Below are positions 18,379 through 25,188 of a DNA stretch of 49,043 nucleotides, piece after piece (the stretch's first letter is position 1; the number at the start of each line of letters is the position of its first letter). The stretch lies in contig JAKSKO010000006.1 of the NCBI GenBank assembly GCA_024401715.1, forward strand, positions 1 through 49,043, given 5' to 3'. The notes under the pieces were generated by a model that was not told the DNA's origin, ran no database searches, and saw nothing but the letters and a program-made list of their open reading frames with translations. This DNA is from Bacteroidales bacterium (GTDB lineage: Bacteria; Bacteroidota; Bacteroidia; Bacteroidales; UBA932). The position numbers and the translations under genes are program-made.

Positions 18379-19455
18379 CTATTTCACGCGGTATGGCTGG
18401 TCTTCGTAAAGCAGGAATTTTTTCGCCTTCCTTATCCATTTCTGTTCCTGCACCTTCACATATTCCCTAAGCTCTTCCCTGCTGCTTTGTCCAAGGATAT
18501 AATCCATCAGCTGAGGGTCTGCAAGCTTGGTTTTGAATCCTTCCTCCAGCTTGAACTGCGGGTAATATTCCTTGAAGAAGCGAAGCAGCTCCAGGGTGTG
18601 CAGCAGGCTGTGATAAGAGCCGCCGGAGTCCAGCATAAGCTGATAACCATAGCATCTTTCACCTGCATATCGGCCGGCAGAAGGGGTGAAGGAGCACGGA
18701 CGCAGCATTACCCCCGGCATCTGCGGAGGCTGCGGGCCGTCATGTTTTACGAAAGGTGCGCCTATATACTCGTAGGGGCGGGATGTGCCTATGCCCGGAG
18801 TGATGTTGGTGTTGTTCCAGAGGCCGCCGCCTGCATAAAGTTCACAGGTAAAAAGGCCCGGAATATCGCTGCAGGGCGCTATCACCCACGGGAGTATGTC
18901 CCTGTTACTCTCAGTGGCAAGGGCCGATATCACATGAAGGGGATATTTAGCGCCTATCTCGTTGCAGTACAGGTAGCAGAGCTCGCCCAGGGTGAGACCG
19001 TGACGATGGGCAACCCTTGCAGTGTGCTCTTCCGGGAGATAATCGGGCAGGGCGCTTTCGGGCATGGTTCCCTCCACCACCCTTCCTGCAGGATTAATAT
19101 GGTCCACGACATAAAGGGAGGGGGCGTTCTTCATGGCGGCAAGGGCCTCCATCAGTTTTAGGACATCCTTGGTGTAGTTGAAAAACCTGGCACCGGTGTC
19201 CTGGATTTCCACAACTATCGCATCCAGGCCTTCAAGCTCCTGCGGTTCAAATGTGATATGGTTGGTCCCGGGGGTAAGTTCGGCCTCCTTCGGCACAAAA
19301 AGCCTCTTCAGATTCCCCCTTTCCTGGAAAATCTGCCACATATAGCGGTTCTGCGCTGTGCGCCAGCAGTTTGCGGTGCAAAAGCAGCCTACTGCCCCAT
19401 CCAGCAGGGCCTTGTCCAGCTGGTCTATCAACGGTGTGGTGCGGAAACTGAACAT
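18379..19455 (-). CDS. DUF1343 (NamZ-like) protein without signal peptide
   Basis: A 358-aa protein. The motifs VVEIQDTGARFFNYT, VVDHINPAGR and GIGTSRPYEYIGAP place it in the DUF1343 family, whose studied members (NamZ) are exo-N-acetylmuramidases that release MurNAc from peptidoglycan. Three things are odd: it is shorter than usual; it has no signal peptide (it begins MFSFRTTPLIDQ); and the usual family stretch S-P-E-H-G-F-R-G reads V-P-K-E-A-E-L here. It may be a cytoplasmic enzyme acting on imported muropeptides or a non-catalytic relative. It starts 4 bp after glmM, so the two are co-transcribed, linking it to amino-sugar and cell-wall metabolism. Confidence 0.8.
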   Translation of the reverse strand: MFSFRTTPLIDQLDKALLDGAVGCFCTANCWRTAQNRYMWQIFQERGNLKRLFVPKEAELTPGTNHITFEPQELEGLDAIVVEIQDTGARFFNYTKDVLKLMEALAAMKNAPSLYVVDHINPAGRVVEGTMPESALPDYLPEEHTARVAHRHGLTLGELCYLYCNEIGAKYPLHVISALATESNRDILPWVIAPCSDIPGLFTCELYAGGGLWNNTNITPGIGTSRPYEYIGAPFVKHDGPQPPQMPGVMLRPCSFTPSAGRYAGERCYGYQLMLDSGGSYHSLLHTLELLRFFKEYYPQFKLEEGFKTKLADPQLMDYILGQSSREELREYVKVQEQKWIRKAKKFLLYEDQPYRVK

Positions 19456-19459
19456 GAGC

Positions 19460-20914
19460 CTAGCCTATGATTTCGTTGGCAAGGGCGATAACCTTGTTTG
19501 CAAGAGCCTCGGCATCGGCCTGGGTTGGAGCCTCGGCATAAATGCGGATGATTGGTTCCGTGTTGCTGCGACGCAGATGAACCCATTTGCGCTGTGCCTC
19601 GAAACTAATCTTCACTCCGTCCAGGGTGTTGATATCCTCTGCGGCATAAGCCTGCTTCAGGCCGTCCAGAATTTTGTCTATAAGGGCGCTGTCGTTAAGC
19701 TGTATCTTGTTCTTGGCAATGAAATAGTCCGGATATGTTGCCTTCAGCTGTGTGGCAGAAAGTCCCTTGTGGGCCATGTTGCTTAGGAATAGAGCCACGC
19801 CAACCATGGCGTCGCGGCCATAATGAAGTTCCGGATAGATAACGCCTCCGTTGCCCTCGCCGCCAATCACGGCACCGGTCTCCTTCATTTTCGCAACCAC
19901 GTTAACCTCGCCCACCGCCGCAGGCTGGTATGTGCCGCCCAGACGTTCTGTGACGTCCTTCAGGGCACGGGAACTGCTTAAGTTGCTGCTTGTAGCCAGC
20001 TTGTACGGTTTGCATATCTGATTCGGATCCTTGCCCTTCTTTGCAGCCTTGGCAACAATCTCTCCAAGCACGTAGTCCGCCACGCTCACAAGGGTGTATT
20101 CCTCGCCGAAAGGCTGGCCGTCCTCGCAGATGAGGGCAAGACGGTCCACGTCCGGATCCACGCTGATGCCAAGGTCGGCCTTGTTTTTCTTAACAGCCTC
20201 GCAAAGCTCCACCAGGTTTGCCGGAAGCGGCTCCGGATTGTGGGCGAAATCGCCTGTAGGCTTGCAGTTTATCTGCACGACCTTCACACCAAGCTCCTTC
20301 AGAAGCTGAGGCATGATGACGCCGCCTACGCTGTTAACCGCGTCTACAACAACTTTGAAACCGGCCTTCTTGATGGCCCTGCGGTCCACCAAATCCAGTT
20401 TCAGGACCTCTTTGATATGCTTTTTCACATAGTCTTCCTCTGTAATGTGTCCAAGCTGGTCCACCTCCGCGAAGTTGAAATTCTCCGCCTCGGCGCAGTC
20501 CAGTATAGCCTGGCCCTCGGCCGCATTCAGGAATTCGCCCTTCTCGTTAAGAAGTTTCAGGGCATTCCACTGCTTTGGATTGTGCGATGCGGTTAGGATG
20601 ATGCCGCCGTCGGCCTTGAGACCGGTAACCGCCATCTCTGTGGTTGGAGTGCTGGCAAAGCCTATCTTTATCACATCAACACCGCATGCTATGAGGGTTC
20701 CCACAACAAGCTGTTCCACCATCTCACCACTGAGGCGGGCATCCTTGCCCACTACCACCTTATACTTTTTACCGCCTTTTTTAGGGCCTCCGCGCTCTAT
20801 CATTTTCTCGCAGTACGCATAGGTGAATTTAACAATGTCTACCGGGGTGAGGGCCTGGCCGCAGCCACCGCCTATCGTACCCCTTATGCCTGAAATGGAT
20901 TTGATGAGTGTCAT
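19460..20914 (-). CDS. glmM: Phosphoglucosamine mutase (phosphohexomutase family)
   Basis: A 484-aa alpha-D-phosphohexomutase. The active-site phosphoserine loop T-A-S-H-N-P is near residue 109; the metal loop D-P-D-V-D-R, the sugar loop G-E-G-N-G-G and the phosphate loop R-x-S-N-T-E-P are all intact. GlmM converts glucosamine-6-phosphate to glucosamine-1-phosphate on the way to UDP-GlcNAc for peptidoglycan and lipid A. The Q-W-N-A-L after the serine loop fits the Bacteroidota enzymes annotated as phosphoglucosamine mutase, but phosphomannomutase cannot be excluded by eye. Its promoter is back-to-back with that of the divergent ybaK-like gene. Confidence 0.88.
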   Translation of the reverse strand: MTLIKSISGIRGTIGGGCGQALTPVDIVKFTYAYCEKMIERGGPKKGGKKYKVVVGKDARLSGEMVEQLVVGTLIACGVDVIKIGFASTPTTEMAVTGLKADGGIILTASHNPKQWNALKLLNEKGEFLNAAEGQAILDCAEAENFNFAEVDQLGHITEEDYVKKHIKEVLKLDLVDRRAIKKAGFKVVVDAVNSVGGVIMPQLLKELGVKVVQINCKPTGDFAHNPEPLPANLVELCEAVKKNKADLGISVDPDVDRLALICEDGQPFGEEYTLVSVADYVLGEIVAKAAKKGKDPNQICKPYKLATSSNLSSSRALKDVTERLGGTYQPAAVGEVNVVAKMKETGAVIGGEGNGGVIYPELHYGRDAMVGVALFLSNMAHKGLSATQLKATYPDYFIAKNKIQLNDSALIDKILDGLKQAYAAEDINTLDGVKISFEAQRKWVHLRRSNTEPIIRIYAEAPTQADAEALANKVIALANEIIG

Positions 20915-20940
20915 ATCTGGAATATAATTTTACCGGCCTT

Positions 20941-20971
20941 ATTGCCAATCGCGCAAAGATAGTTAAATTTG
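20941..20971 (+). promoter_or_regulatory. Promoter of the ybaK-like gene
   Basis: ATTG (20941-20944), 19 bp, TAAATTTG (20964-20971). Transcription would begin about 20977-20979, right at the ATG (20980), so the mRNA would be leaderless or nearly so. The box lies 2 bp from the oppositely directed glmM -7 box. Confidence 0.7.
20954..20961 (-). promoter_or_regulatory. glmM -7 promoter box
   Basis: An exact TATCTTTG on the minus strand, about 40 bp upstream of the glmM ATG. No good -33 TTTG is seen at 19 bp. It overlaps the spacer of the opposing promoter, so both probably cannot be occupied at once. Confidence 0.65.
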
Positions 20972-20979
20972 CGGCAATT

Positions 20980-21453
20980 ATGGCAGGAATATCAAAAACA
21001 AATGTGGCAAGGCTGCTGGATGCGGCCGGGATAGAGTACGAACTTATTCCGTACAGATTCTCCGAGGATGACCTCAGTGCGGTGCATGTTGCCGAAGAAC
21101 TTGGCGAGCCCATAGACCAGGTGTTCAAAACCCTGGTGCTGCGCGGAGACAGGAGCGGGCTTTTCGTCTGCGTGATTCCCGGAGACTTTGAGGTGGACCT
21201 GAAACTGGCTGCCCGCATTTCCGGCAACAAGAATTGCGAGATGCTGCACATGAAGGAACTGCTGCCCAATACGGGCTATATCCGCGGAGGCTGCTCTCCC
21301 ATAGGAATGAAAAAGAAATTCCCCACATTCATCCATGAAAGCGCCCTGCTGTACGACCACATCTACATCAGCGCCGGAATACGCGGCCTGCAGGTGAAAA
21401 TAGCCCCGCAGGATCTCTTCACCTACGTAAACGCCGAAATCTATCCGATATAG
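20980..21453 (+). CDS. ybaK: YbaK/EbsC-type aminoacyl-tRNA deacylase (Cys-tRNA(Pro) deacylase)
   Basis: A 157-aa protein of the YbaK/ProX editing-domain family. Family features include L-G-x-x-x-x-Q-V-F-K-T-L-V (the conserved lysine), F-V-C-V-I-P-G, and G-Y-I-R-G-G-C-S-P-I-G-M-K-K-K-F-P, which is typical of YbaK itself. It removes cysteine wrongly attached to tRNA-Pro. The open frame reaches back to 20908, but the promoter lies at 20941-20971, so the ATG at 20980 (MAGISKTNVARLL) is chosen; it also gives the usual family length. Confidence 0.92.
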   Translation: MAGISKTNVARLLDAAGIEYELIPYRFSEDDLSAVHVAEELGEPIDQVFKTLVLRGDRSGLFVCVIPGDFEVDLKLAARISGNKNCEMLHMKELLPNTGYIRGGCSPIGMKKKFPTFIHESALLYDHIYISAGIRGLQVKIAPQDLFTYVNAEIYPI

Positions 21454-21454
21454 C

Positions 21455-21492
21455 CGGGGTCCTTATTGAGGAGCGAAGCGACGATGGCGGCA
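21455..21492. repeat. 38-bp direct repeat, copy 1
   Basis: Identical over 38 bp to 21681-21718 in the same orientation. It starts 2 bp after the ybaK-like stop codon. The two copies bracket the 77-bp paired-hairpin repeat. The gap 21454-21874 holds no convincing gene. Confidence 0.9.
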
Positions 21493-21542
21493 AGTCCTGG
21501 GGCATCGGGAATCAGGTAATTTCGGCCGGAAAGGTTGTTCTA

Positions 21543-21619
21543 TCCACACAGAAGGCCGTTTTTGTGGACAGAAAGCGTAAATTACGCCTCGTATCCACAA
21601 AAAGGGCTATTTTTGTGGA
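21543..21619. repeat. Paired-hairpin dispersed repeat, copy A
   Basis: Two 26-bp quasi-palindromes (21543-21568 and 21594-21619), each bounded by TCCAC and GTGGA, are separated by a 25-bp spacer containing the perfect palindrome GCGTAAATTACGC (21575-21587). The second has an uninterrupted 10-bp stem with a 6-nt loop. The same architecture with exactly the same 26-25-26 spacing recurs at 48753-48829. It resembles REP/BIME elements. No transposase is nearby. It could act as a terminator for the ybaK-like gene. Confidence 0.85.
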
Positions 21620-21680
21620 CAGAATATCATTAGCGACCGAGATTTGCCACGCTGGGCGTGCCACATCTCTTGCGGCCCGG

Positions 21681-21718
21681 CGGGGTCCTTATTGAGGAGC
21701 GAAGCGACGATGGCGGCA
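21681..21718. repeat. 38-bp direct repeat, copy 2
   Basis: Identical to 21455-21492. Downstream, up to the tRNA terminator, there is only a short hairpin-forming GC-rich stretch (for example CACGC-TGG-GCGTG at 21648-21660, just before this copy) and no gene. Confidence 0.9.
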
Positions 21719-21843
21719 TCAGCCGCCGTGCCGAAGTGTGCGAAATGATAATTGAGCCACGAAGGCACCCGACAGCTGCATTGCAGATGGCGGCATGCCC
21801 TAGGGGGCAGCTGCGGAGCAGCGGGGGTAAAACATTCTCCACG

Positions 21844-21873
21844 AAGAAAGCCGGCTGTTAGGCCGGCTTCTTT
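21844..21873 (-). terminator. Terminator of the tRNA operon
   Basis: The core stem AAGCCGGC (21848-21855) pairs with GCCGGCTT (21862-21869) around a 6-nt loop, extended by A/T-rich flanks. It lies directly 3' of tRNA-Ala on the minus strand. Its symmetry would let it work in both directions. Confidence 0.85.
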
Positions 21874-21874
21874 G

Positions 21875-21947
21875 TGGAGAATAAGAGATTCGAACTCTTG
21901 ACCCCTTGCTTGCAAAGCAAGTGCTCTACCAACTGAGCTAATCCCCC
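21875..21947 (-). tRNA. tRNA-Ala (anticodon TGC)
   Basis: A 73-nt cloverleaf. The acceptor begins GGGGGAT and has the G3-U70 wobble pair that identifies tRNA-Ala. The anticodon arm is CTTGC-TTTGCAA-GCAAG, and the T-loop TTCGAAT is present. The 3' CCA is not encoded. It is 39 bp downstream of tRNA-Glu on the same transcript. Confidence 0.96.
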
Positions 21948-21986
21948 AAGTATTTCAAATTCCCAAACTGTTTGGTTTTTTGAAGT

Positions 21987-22061
21987 TGGTACTGGGTAGG
22001 AGAATCGAACTCCTATTGCGAGATTGAGAATCTCGAGTACTAACCGTTATACGAACCCAGC
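21987..22061 (-). tRNA. tRNA-Glu (anticodon CTC)
   Basis: A 75-nt cloverleaf including an encoded CCA. The anticodon arm is CGAGA-TTCTCAA-TCTCG (CTC reads GAG). D-arm residues and the T-loop TTCGATT are normal. The acceptor starts with a G1-U72 wobble. An inverted repeat (21954-21984) between this gene and tRNA-Ala may guide processing. Confidence 0.94.
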
Positions 22062-22079
22062 ATTTATCGTTTGGGATTG

Positions 22080-22110
22080 CAAATATACGAAGGATTTTTT
22101 AAATCCCAAA
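22080..22110 (-). promoter_or_regulatory. tRNA operon promoter, perfect Bacteroidota consensus
   Basis: On the minus strand TTTG (22107-22110), exactly 19 bp, TATATTTG (22080-22087); tRNA-Glu begins 18 bp further on. It is embedded in an inverted repeat (GTTTGGGATT at 22069-22078, AATCCCAAAC at 22102-22111). The -33 box starts 6 bp after the aminotransferase stop. Confidence 0.9.
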
Positions 22111-22116
22111 CTTTTT

Positions 22117-23388
22117 CTAATTTTTTTTCGATTTTTCTGCATTATATGCCTCAAGGGCCTTTCCCAATATGAATAAGGCGCGGCGCAGATCGTCCTTTTT
22201 CAGGACATATGCAAGACGAACCTCATTCTTTCCCATGCCCGGAGTGGTGTAGAAACCTGCCGCCGGAGCCATCATGACGGTTTCTCCCGTGCAAGGAATT
22301 TCCTGGCCGCTGAAAGATATGCTTGCAGGTGTGTGCTCATCCTTCCACTTGAACTCCTCCAGGCACCAGGCACAGAACTCTTCGGCATCATCTACGGGAA
22401 GCTTGGCAACAGTGTAGAATGCGCCCATAGGGATAGGGGTATAGCAGCCGGGGATACGGTTCACTCCGTCTATCAGGCACTTCCTGCGTTCCGTATACTC
22501 TTCATAAACCTCGCGGCTGTATGCCTCGGTGCCCTCTATGGAAGCCTCGGCAACAATCTGGCCGATGAGCGGAGGGGAAAGGCGGGCCTGGCAGAATTTC
22601 ATAACGGTTTTGCGCACGGCGGCATTCTTGGTGATGAGGGCGCCTATGCGTATGCCGCACTCCGAATACCTCTTTGACACAGAATCTATGAGCACCACAT
22701 TCTGCTCTATTCCCTCCAGGTGCATTGCGCTGATATATGGAGAGCCCGTATAGATGAACTCTCGGTACACCTCATCGGAAAAGAGATACAGATTGTGCTT
22801 TTTCACAAGATCCCTTATCTGATTCATCTCCCTCTGGGTATAGAGATAGCCTGTGGGGTTATTGGGATTGCAGATGAGTATGGCCTTGGTGCGCTCGTTT
22901 ATAAGCTCCTCGAACCTCTCCACCTTCGGCAGGCAGAATCCTTCGTCTATGGTAGTGGCAATCGTGCGTATGACCGCACCGGCCGATACGGCGAAAGCCA
23001 TGTAGTTGGCATACGCAGGCTCCGGAACGATAATTTCGTCTCCCGGATTCAGGCAGGACATGAAAGCGAAAAGCACAGCCTCCGAACCGCCGCAGGTGAT
23101 GATAATATCATCGGCATCCAGTTTTATCTGATAGCGCTCGTAATAGTTCACAAGGGCCTTGCGCAAAGAACGGTATCCCTGCGAAGGAGAGTATTCCAAA
23201 GTTGTGCGGTCTACGTTCTTAAGAGCGTCAAGGGCTTTCTGCGGGGTGGGAAGGTCCGGCTGGCCTATGTTCAGGCGGTGTATCATCACTCCCCTGTCTT
23301 CGGCCGCATAGGCCAGAGGGGCAAGCTTGCGTATAGGCGACTCCGGCATCTCCACGCCGCGGTGCGATATCTGTAGTTCGTTCTGCAT
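22117..23388 (-). CDS. PLP-dependent class I/II aminotransferase
   Basis: A 423-aa fold-type I aminotransferase from the chosen start. The PLP-binding lysine is in SVSKRYSECGIRIGA; N-N-P-T-G-Y, S-D-E-V-Y-R-E-F and a C-terminal M-A-P-A-A-G-F-Y segment are present. It is related to aspartate/alanine-type aminotransferases, but the substrate cannot be assigned. The open frame extends to 23484, but a -7 box at 23415-23422 lies inside that extension, so the ATG at 23388 (MQNELQISHRG), preceded by AAGAGG, is preferred. Confidence 0.88.
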   Translation of the reverse strand: MQNELQISHRGVEMPESPIRKLAPLAYAAEDRGVMIHRLNIGQPDLPTPQKALDALKNVDRTTLEYSPSQGYRSLRKALVNYYERYQIKLDADDIIITCGGSEAVLFAFMSCLNPGDEIIVPEPAYANYMAFAVSAGAVIRTIATTIDEGFCLPKVERFEELINERTKAILICNPNNPTGYLYTQREMNQIRDLVKKHNLYLFSDEVYREFIYTGSPYISAMHLEGIEQNVVLIDSVSKRYSECGIRIGALITKNAAVRKTVMKFCQARLSPPLIGQIVAEASIEGTEAYSREVYEEYTERRKCLIDGVNRIPGCYTPIPMGAFYTVAKLPVDDAEEFCAWCLEEFKWKDEHTPASISFSGQEIPCTGETVMMAPAAGFYTTPGMGKNEVRLAYVLKKDDLRRALFILGKALEAYNAEKSKKN

Positions 23389-23414
23389 AACCTCTTGTTC
23401 GTTATTAAGAAGTG

Positions 23415-23422
23415 CAAAGGTA
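23415..23422 (-). promoter_or_regulatory. -7 promoter box of the aminotransferase gene
   Basis: An exact TACCTTTG on the minus strand, 26 bp upstream of the chosen ATG. No clear -33 element. Confidence 0.6.
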
Positions 23423-23453
23423 ACATTTTTTATCCAAGGAAATGAATTATTGC

Positions 23454-23461
23454 TAAATTTG
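23454..23461 (+). promoter_or_regulatory. -7 promoter box of the pseudouridine synthase gene
   Basis: An exact TAAATTTG, 33 bp upstream of the ATG at 23495. The -33 region is weak. It diverges from the aminotransferase promoter in the same roughly 100-bp gap. Confidence 0.6.
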
Positions 23462-23494
23462 TAGGGATAATCGCATATAAACAATCACATACAC

Positions 23495-24244
23495 ATGGAA
23501 TATAGGGAAATGGCTCCGGAGGAGTTCAATGACATAGCATCACGCATCTTATATGAAGACAACCACATCCTCATCTTCAACAAGGCCGTGGGCGAAATAG
23601 TGCAGGGAGACAAAACCGGAGACGAAGCCCTGAGCGAAACCCTGAAGGCTTTCATTGCACAGAGGGACAGCAAGCCGGGCAAGGTGTTCATGGGTGTTCC
23701 GCACCGTCTGGACAGGCCTGTGAGCGGCATTTCCATGTTCGCAAAGACATCAAAGGCTCTGGAACGTCTGAACGAGATGTTCCGCACCGGTGCCGTCCAC
23801 AAAACCTACTGGGCTCTCTGCTGTAACCCGGCCCCGAAAGCCGATGCATCGGCCGAAGACGGCTTCACGATGCTGGAAAACTGGCTTAAAAGAAATGAGA
23901 AGCAAAACAAGAGCTATATAGTGGGCAAGGACACCAGGGATGCAAAACTTGCGAAGCTGCGCTACCGCCAGATTGGCCAGAGCCAACGCTACCATCTTAT
24001 TGAAGTGGAATTGCTTACGGGACGCCACCACCAGATACGCTGCCAGCTGGCAGGCCTGGGCTGCGTCATAAAGGGAGACCTGAAATACGGTGCACCGCGT
24101 TCCAACCGCAATGGCGGAATCTGCCTGATGGCCAGAAGCATACGCTTCGACCACCCTGTTCGTCACGAAGAAATCTTTGTGGAAGCCCCCGTGCCATCGG
24201 ACTGGCCGGAGGTGGAAATCACTACATGTGCTGACGCAAAGTAA
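23495..24244 (+). CDS. RluA-family RNA pseudouridine synthase
   Basis: A 249-aa protein. The catalytic Asp lies in H-R-L-D-R-P-V-S-G (about residues 70-78); the family motifs K-T-Y-W-A-L and L-L-T-G-R-H-H-Q-I-R-C-Q-L follow. It has no S4 domain, so it resembles the short RluA/RluC-like enzymes that modify rRNA or tRNA uridines; the exact site is not predictable. Its 3' end overlaps the convergent rpoD gene by 23 bp. Confidence 0.92.
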   Translation: MEYREMAPEEFNDIASRILYEDNHILIFNKAVGEIVQGDKTGDEALSETLKAFIAQRDSKPGKVFMGVPHRLDRPVSGISMFAKTSKALERLNEMFRTGAVHKTYWALCCNPAPKADASAEDGFTMLENWLKRNEKQNKSYIVGKDTRDAKLAKLRYRQIGQSQRYHLIEVELLTGRHHQIRCQLAGLGCVIKGDLKYGAPRSNRNGGICLMARSIRFDHPVRHEEIFVEAPVPSDWPEVEITTCADAK

Positions 24245-25082
24245 CGAAAGCCGATGTGTGACGCAGCTGTTTGATGCTGCGCTCACGAATCTGGCGAACC
24301 CTCTCACGGGTGAGGTCCAGACGCTCTGCAATCTCTTCCAATCCCCTTTCGCCCATTCCGTCAAGACCGAAAGAAAGAATGAGGATTTCGCGATCCCTTG
24401 GCTTCAACACCTGAAGGGCACGGTTGAGGTCTGAAGAAAGAGACTCCATATCCAGGCCGCTGTCTGTTGCAGGGCTGTTGTTGTTAGGGATGATATCGAT
24501 GAGAGAAGAAGAATCCGAATCGTCCTCGAAAGGAGCGTCGAAAGACATATGGCGGCTGCCAACTGTCTGAATCTCACGGATTTTGCCTGCAGGGAAATCT
24601 ATAAGGTCTGCAATTTCCTCCTCGCTTGGATAACGGCCGTTCTCTTGCTCGAACTTGGAAACGCTTTTGTTGATTTTGCCAAGCAGACCAATCTGGTTAA
24701 GAGGAAGACGCACCATGCGGGAATTCTCTGCCATACCCTGAAGGATGCTCTGACGTATCCACCATACAGCATACGAAATGAATTTGAAACCGCGGGTCTC
24801 GTCGAATTTGCTGGCTGCGGTCATAAGGCCCACATTACCGTCCTGGATGGCATCGATAAGTGCAAGACCTGTGTTCTGATACTGTTTTGCCACAGAAACC
24901 ACGAAACGCAGATTGGCCTCCACAAGGCGCTGGTAGGCCTTTTCATCTCCCTGACGTATGCGCGTTGCAAGGTCCACCTCCTCTTCGGGAGTAATCATTG
25001 GAATCTTTGAAATCTGGGCAAGATAGGTATCAAGGCCTTCGCCTCGTTTGGTTATGGATGTTGTAATCTTTAACTGCTGCAT
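24222..25082 (-). CDS. rpoD: Primary RNA polymerase sigma factor (RpoD/SigA)
   Basis: A 286-aa sigma-70 of the short Bacteroidota type without region 1.1 or the non-conserved insert. Region 1.2 begins near residue 16 (DTYLAQISKIPMITPEEE); regions 2.1-2.4 are at about 50-120 (ANLRFVVSVAKQYQ, DGNVGLM, FDETRGFKFISYAVWWIRQSI), region 3 follows, and region 4 ends in the helix-turn-helix (EEIAERLDLTRERVRQIRERS). It would read the TAnnTTTG promoters seen throughout this window. It overlaps the convergent pseudouridine synthase gene by 23 bp. Confidence 0.97.
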   Translation of the reverse strand: MQQLKITTSITKRGEGLDTYLAQISKIPMITPEEEVDLATRIRQGDEKAYQRLVEANLRFVVSVAKQYQNTGLALIDAIQDGNVGLMTAASKFDETRGFKFISYAVWWIRQSILQGMAENSRMVRLPLNQIGLLGKINKSVSKFEQENGRYPSEEEIADLIDFPAGKIREIQTVGSRHMSFDAPFEDDSDSSSLIDIIPNNNSPATDSGLDMESLSSDLNRALQVLKPRDREILILSFGLDGMGERGLEEIAERLDLTRERVRQIRERSIKQLRHTSAFVTLRQHM

Positions 25083-25124
25083 ATGTAATCCGTTACGATT
25101 TTCAATAAATCATCATTGGGGACG

Positions 25125-25132
25125 CGAAGTTA
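25125..25132 (-). promoter_or_regulatory. Candidate rpoD -7 box
   Basis: TAACTTCG on the minus strand, one mismatch from TAnnTTTG, 42 bp upstream of the rpoD ATG. No convincing -33 box at 19 bp. The same TTCG variant is seen at the SusC promoter. Confidence 0.4.
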
Positions 25133-25188
25133 CAAAAAAAGTTTGACTTATCTCTCAAAAATTTTCATTTTGAATTTATCCCCCGCTT

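Noticed and set aside
21543-21619. CRISPR-like regular spacing (26-bp repeats, 25-bp spacer)
   Set aside because: Only two units per site, the spacer itself is conserved between both sites, and there are no cas genes.
21607-21915. 102-codon minus-strand ORF overlapping tRNA-Ala and the repeats
   Set aside because: It runs through a tRNA, its terminator and a repeat; no family resemblance.
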